Shown one piece after another: positions 62,492 through 64,000 of a stretch of 64,000 bases of DNA. Positions within the stretch are counted from its first letter, which is position 1. The number at the start of each line of letters is the position of its first letter. Location: NCBI RefSeq assembly GCF_003206575.1, contig NZ_PZJO01000006.1:194514-258513 (forward strand), written 5' to 3'. Both the position numbers and the translations under genes were made by a program. Origin of the DNA: Salinicola endophyticus. GTDB taxonomy: Bacteria > Pseudomonadota > Gammaproteobacteria > Pseudomonadales > Halomonadaceae. The notes beneath the pieces are model-generated. The model was not told the origin of the DNA. It ran no database searches and saw only the letters and a program-made list of their open reading frames with translations.

Positions 62492-62945
62492 CGGCCGCTA
62501 GCCTGACACCCCCTGGCCTGACAAACCCCGACCGGCTGCTATGTTGATGAGGGCGGCAGCGTCGGCGGGTGGCGTGTGGAATCGCGTTCCGGCAGGCGGT
62601 CAATTCGGCGCTGGTTTGCCCTAAGGTAATTTTATTTCGGCCTGGCGGCGTGCCGATCGCTGCACCGACCCAAAATACAAGTGCTTGTAAAGAAAGGATT
62701 TATACAAGCGTTTGAGGCCAAAAACGGTGGCGGTGAATTGGCAGCGGTGCCCGTTTGCGGTATCTTCTTCGCCGGATTTTCCGCGTCACGCACGCCCGCT
62801 GTAATTCAGTTACAGCCGAACAATCTCGGAAAGCGGCCCCAAAAGAGCTGCACCTGCACCGAAGAGCGCATATTCCCAAGCCCCGCTGCGGCTACCCGCC
62901 ACGGCCGGGCGAATGGCAAACCTTTTCCCATTCGGAGAGTTGTCT
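62492..62945. other. aceE upstream region
   Basis: About 450 gene-free bases. It contains a pair of related operator-like sites at 62675-62716, and GGAG 9 bases before the aceE ATG. No attenuator or riboswitch recognised. Confidence 0.5.
62675..62716 (+). promoter_or_regulatory. Paired operator-like sites upstream of aceE
   Basis: ATACAAGTGCTTGTA (62675-62689, perfect 6-bp arms TACAAG/CTTGTA) and ATACAAGCGTTTGAG (62702-62716), starting 27 bases apart. They share ATACAAGYGYTTG. Spacing near 27 bases would not put both on the same helix face exactly. The binder is unknown; a TetR-type regulator or a PdhR-like protein are options. Confidence 0.45.
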
Positions 62946-64000
62946 ATGAGTCTGGAGACACGAGAAGATCTCGATCCGGTCGAAACCACGGAATGGCTGG
63001 ACTCCCTGGCCTCGGTCGTCGAGCATGAGGGCGAGGAGCGCGCTCGGTACATCCTGAGTCGGCTGGCTGACCGCCTGCGTCGTGACGGCTCTTCACCGCC
63101 GTTCTCCGGCACCACGCCGCACCGCAATACCATTCCGGTGCATCGTGAGGCCAAGATCCCCGGCGACATGTTCATCGAGCGCAAGATCCGCTCGGCGATC
63201 CGCTGGAACGCCATGGTGCAGGTGCTGCGGGCCAACAAGAAGCACAAGGGGCTGGGCGGCCACATCGCCAGTTATCAGTCCAGTGCGACCCTCTACGAGG
63301 TCGGCTTCAATCACTTCTTCCGCGCCGACAACGGCGACCACAAGGGCGATCTGCTCTACATCCAGGGCCACGTGACGCCGGGTATCTACGCGCGCTCCTT
63401 CCTGGAAGGTCGTCTCGACGAGACGCAGATGGACAGCTTCCGCCAGGAAGTCGACGGCGAAGGTCTGCCGTCCTATCCGCACCCCTACCTGATGCCGGAC
63501 TACTGGCAGTTCCCCACCGTTTCCATGGGGCTGGGTCCGATCCAGGCGATCTATCAGGCCCACGTGATGAAGTATCTCAATTCGCGTGAGCTCGAGAACA
63601 TGCAGGATCGCAAGGTCTGGGCCTTCCTCGGCGACGGCGAGTGCGACGAGCCGGAATCCCTCGGCGCGCTGCATCTGGCCAGCCGCGAGAAGCTCGACAA
63701 CCTGATCTTCGTCATCAACTGCAACCTGCAGCGTCTCGATGGCCCGGTCCGCGGCAACTCGCGCGTGATCGACGAGCTCGAAGGCGTGTTCCGCGGTGCC
63801 GGCTGGAACGTCATCAAGGTGGTCTGGGGTGGTCTGTGGGACCCGCTGTTCGAGAAAGACACCAAGGGCATGCTGCAGAAGCGCATGGACGAGGCGGTCG
63901 ACGGCGAGTACCAGAACTACAAGGCCCAGGGTGGCAAGTACACCCGCGACAACTTCTTCGGCAAGTACGACGAGACTGCCGAGATGGTCAAGGACTACTC
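62946..64000 (+). CDS. aceE: pyruvate dehydrogenase E1 component AceE, 3' end cut by window edge
   Basis: First 351 residues of the homodimeric E1 that decarboxylates pyruvate for acetyl-CoA formation. Recognised by WLDSLASVVEHEGEERARYI, the H-rich NHFFRADNGDHKGDLLYIQG, and the ThDP motif FLGDGECDEPES..(about 25)..NCNLQRLDG. The ATG (MSLETREDLD) has CGGAGAG nine bases upstream. aceF and lpd are expected just outside the window. Confidence 0.96.
   Translation, partial: MSLETREDLDPVETTEWLDSLASVVEHEGEERARYILSRLADRLRRDGSSPPFSGTTPHRNTIPVHREAKIPGDMFIERKIRSAIRWNAMVQVLRANKKHKGLGGHIASYQSSATLYEVGFNHFFRADNGDHKGDLLYIQGHVTPGIYARSFLEGRLDETQMDSFRQEVDGEGLPSYPHPYLMPDYWQFPTVSMGLGPIQAIYQAHVMKYLNSRELENMQDRKVWAFLGDGECDEPESLGALHLASREKLDNLIFVINCNLQRLDGPVRGNSRVIDELEGVFRGAGWNVIKVVWGGLWDPLFEKDTKGMLQKRMDEAVDGEYQNYKAQGGKYTRDNFFGKYDETAEMVKDY

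Overview
The window looks like a chromosome segment of a GC-rich, moderately halophilic gammaproteobacterium, most likely a Halomonadaceae member (Halomonas, Salinicola, Kushneria or a relative). The assignment is an inference from gene order (iscR-iscS-iscA-ndk-rlmN-pilW-rodZ-ispG-hisS-yfgM-bamB-der, queA-tgt-yajC-secD-secF) and from protein similarity recalled from memory; no search was run.

Layout. 1-1478: 3' part of an HPt-REC-REC-GGDEF diguanylate cyclase. 1583-13708: a minus-strand housekeeping block (der to iscR) in which the Fe-S cluster genes are reduced to iscR, iscS and an A-type carrier. 13830-15644: divergent trmJ and a SuhB homologue with a degraded metal site. 15879-17720: an autotransporter GDSL esterase. 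17879-25529: a six-gene minus-strand catabolic operon (guanidinobutyrase, sodium symporter, AruI-like ThDP enzyme, NCS1 permease, MBL-fold hydrolase, aminoaldehyde-type dehydrogenase). It has a clear sigma-54 promoter and a divergent sigma-54 activator at 25707-27134. Together the enzymes could take 2-ketoarginine to 4-aminobutyrate plus urea. 27180-34147: AI-2E transporter, secF, secD, yajC, tgt, queA. 34328-34414: tRNA-Leu(CAA).

34359-47247 is an integrated filamentous phage (inovirus). It sits in the tRNA-Leu gene and is bounded by a 58-bp direct repeat. It carries a tyrosine integrase, a Rep protein and the full morphogenesis order known from Ff phages: pV, two tiny proteins in the pVII/pIX positions, pVIII, a terminator, pIII, pVI, pI (Zot), pIV (secretin). 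A TraX-like gene is added. A divergent Xis-like/repressor control region has three operator copies, and AT-rich cargo lies between the repressor and attR. Beyond attR, 47248-49707 looks like the stump of a second related element: a degenerate copy of the repressor-cargo junction, an AT-rich 594-residue protein with a C-terminal HEPN-like RN-x3-H motif, and a short att fragment. This tRNA site therefore appears to have received inovirus elements more than once, each with different cargo.

50093-64000 returns to ordinary chromosome: glpT with a Pho box and a GlpR-like palindrome upstream, a Crp/Fnr regulator, an AhpD-like protein, a YqjD/ElaB-like protein, a LysE exporter, aidB, a Nudix hydrolase, glutathione peroxidase, fabV, a GlxA-type regulator overlapping ampD, and the 5' part of aceE. 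A recurring oddity is a set of degenerate short tandem repeats (13-16 bp period) at gene edges and inside rodZ between 7.9 and 15.8 kb.
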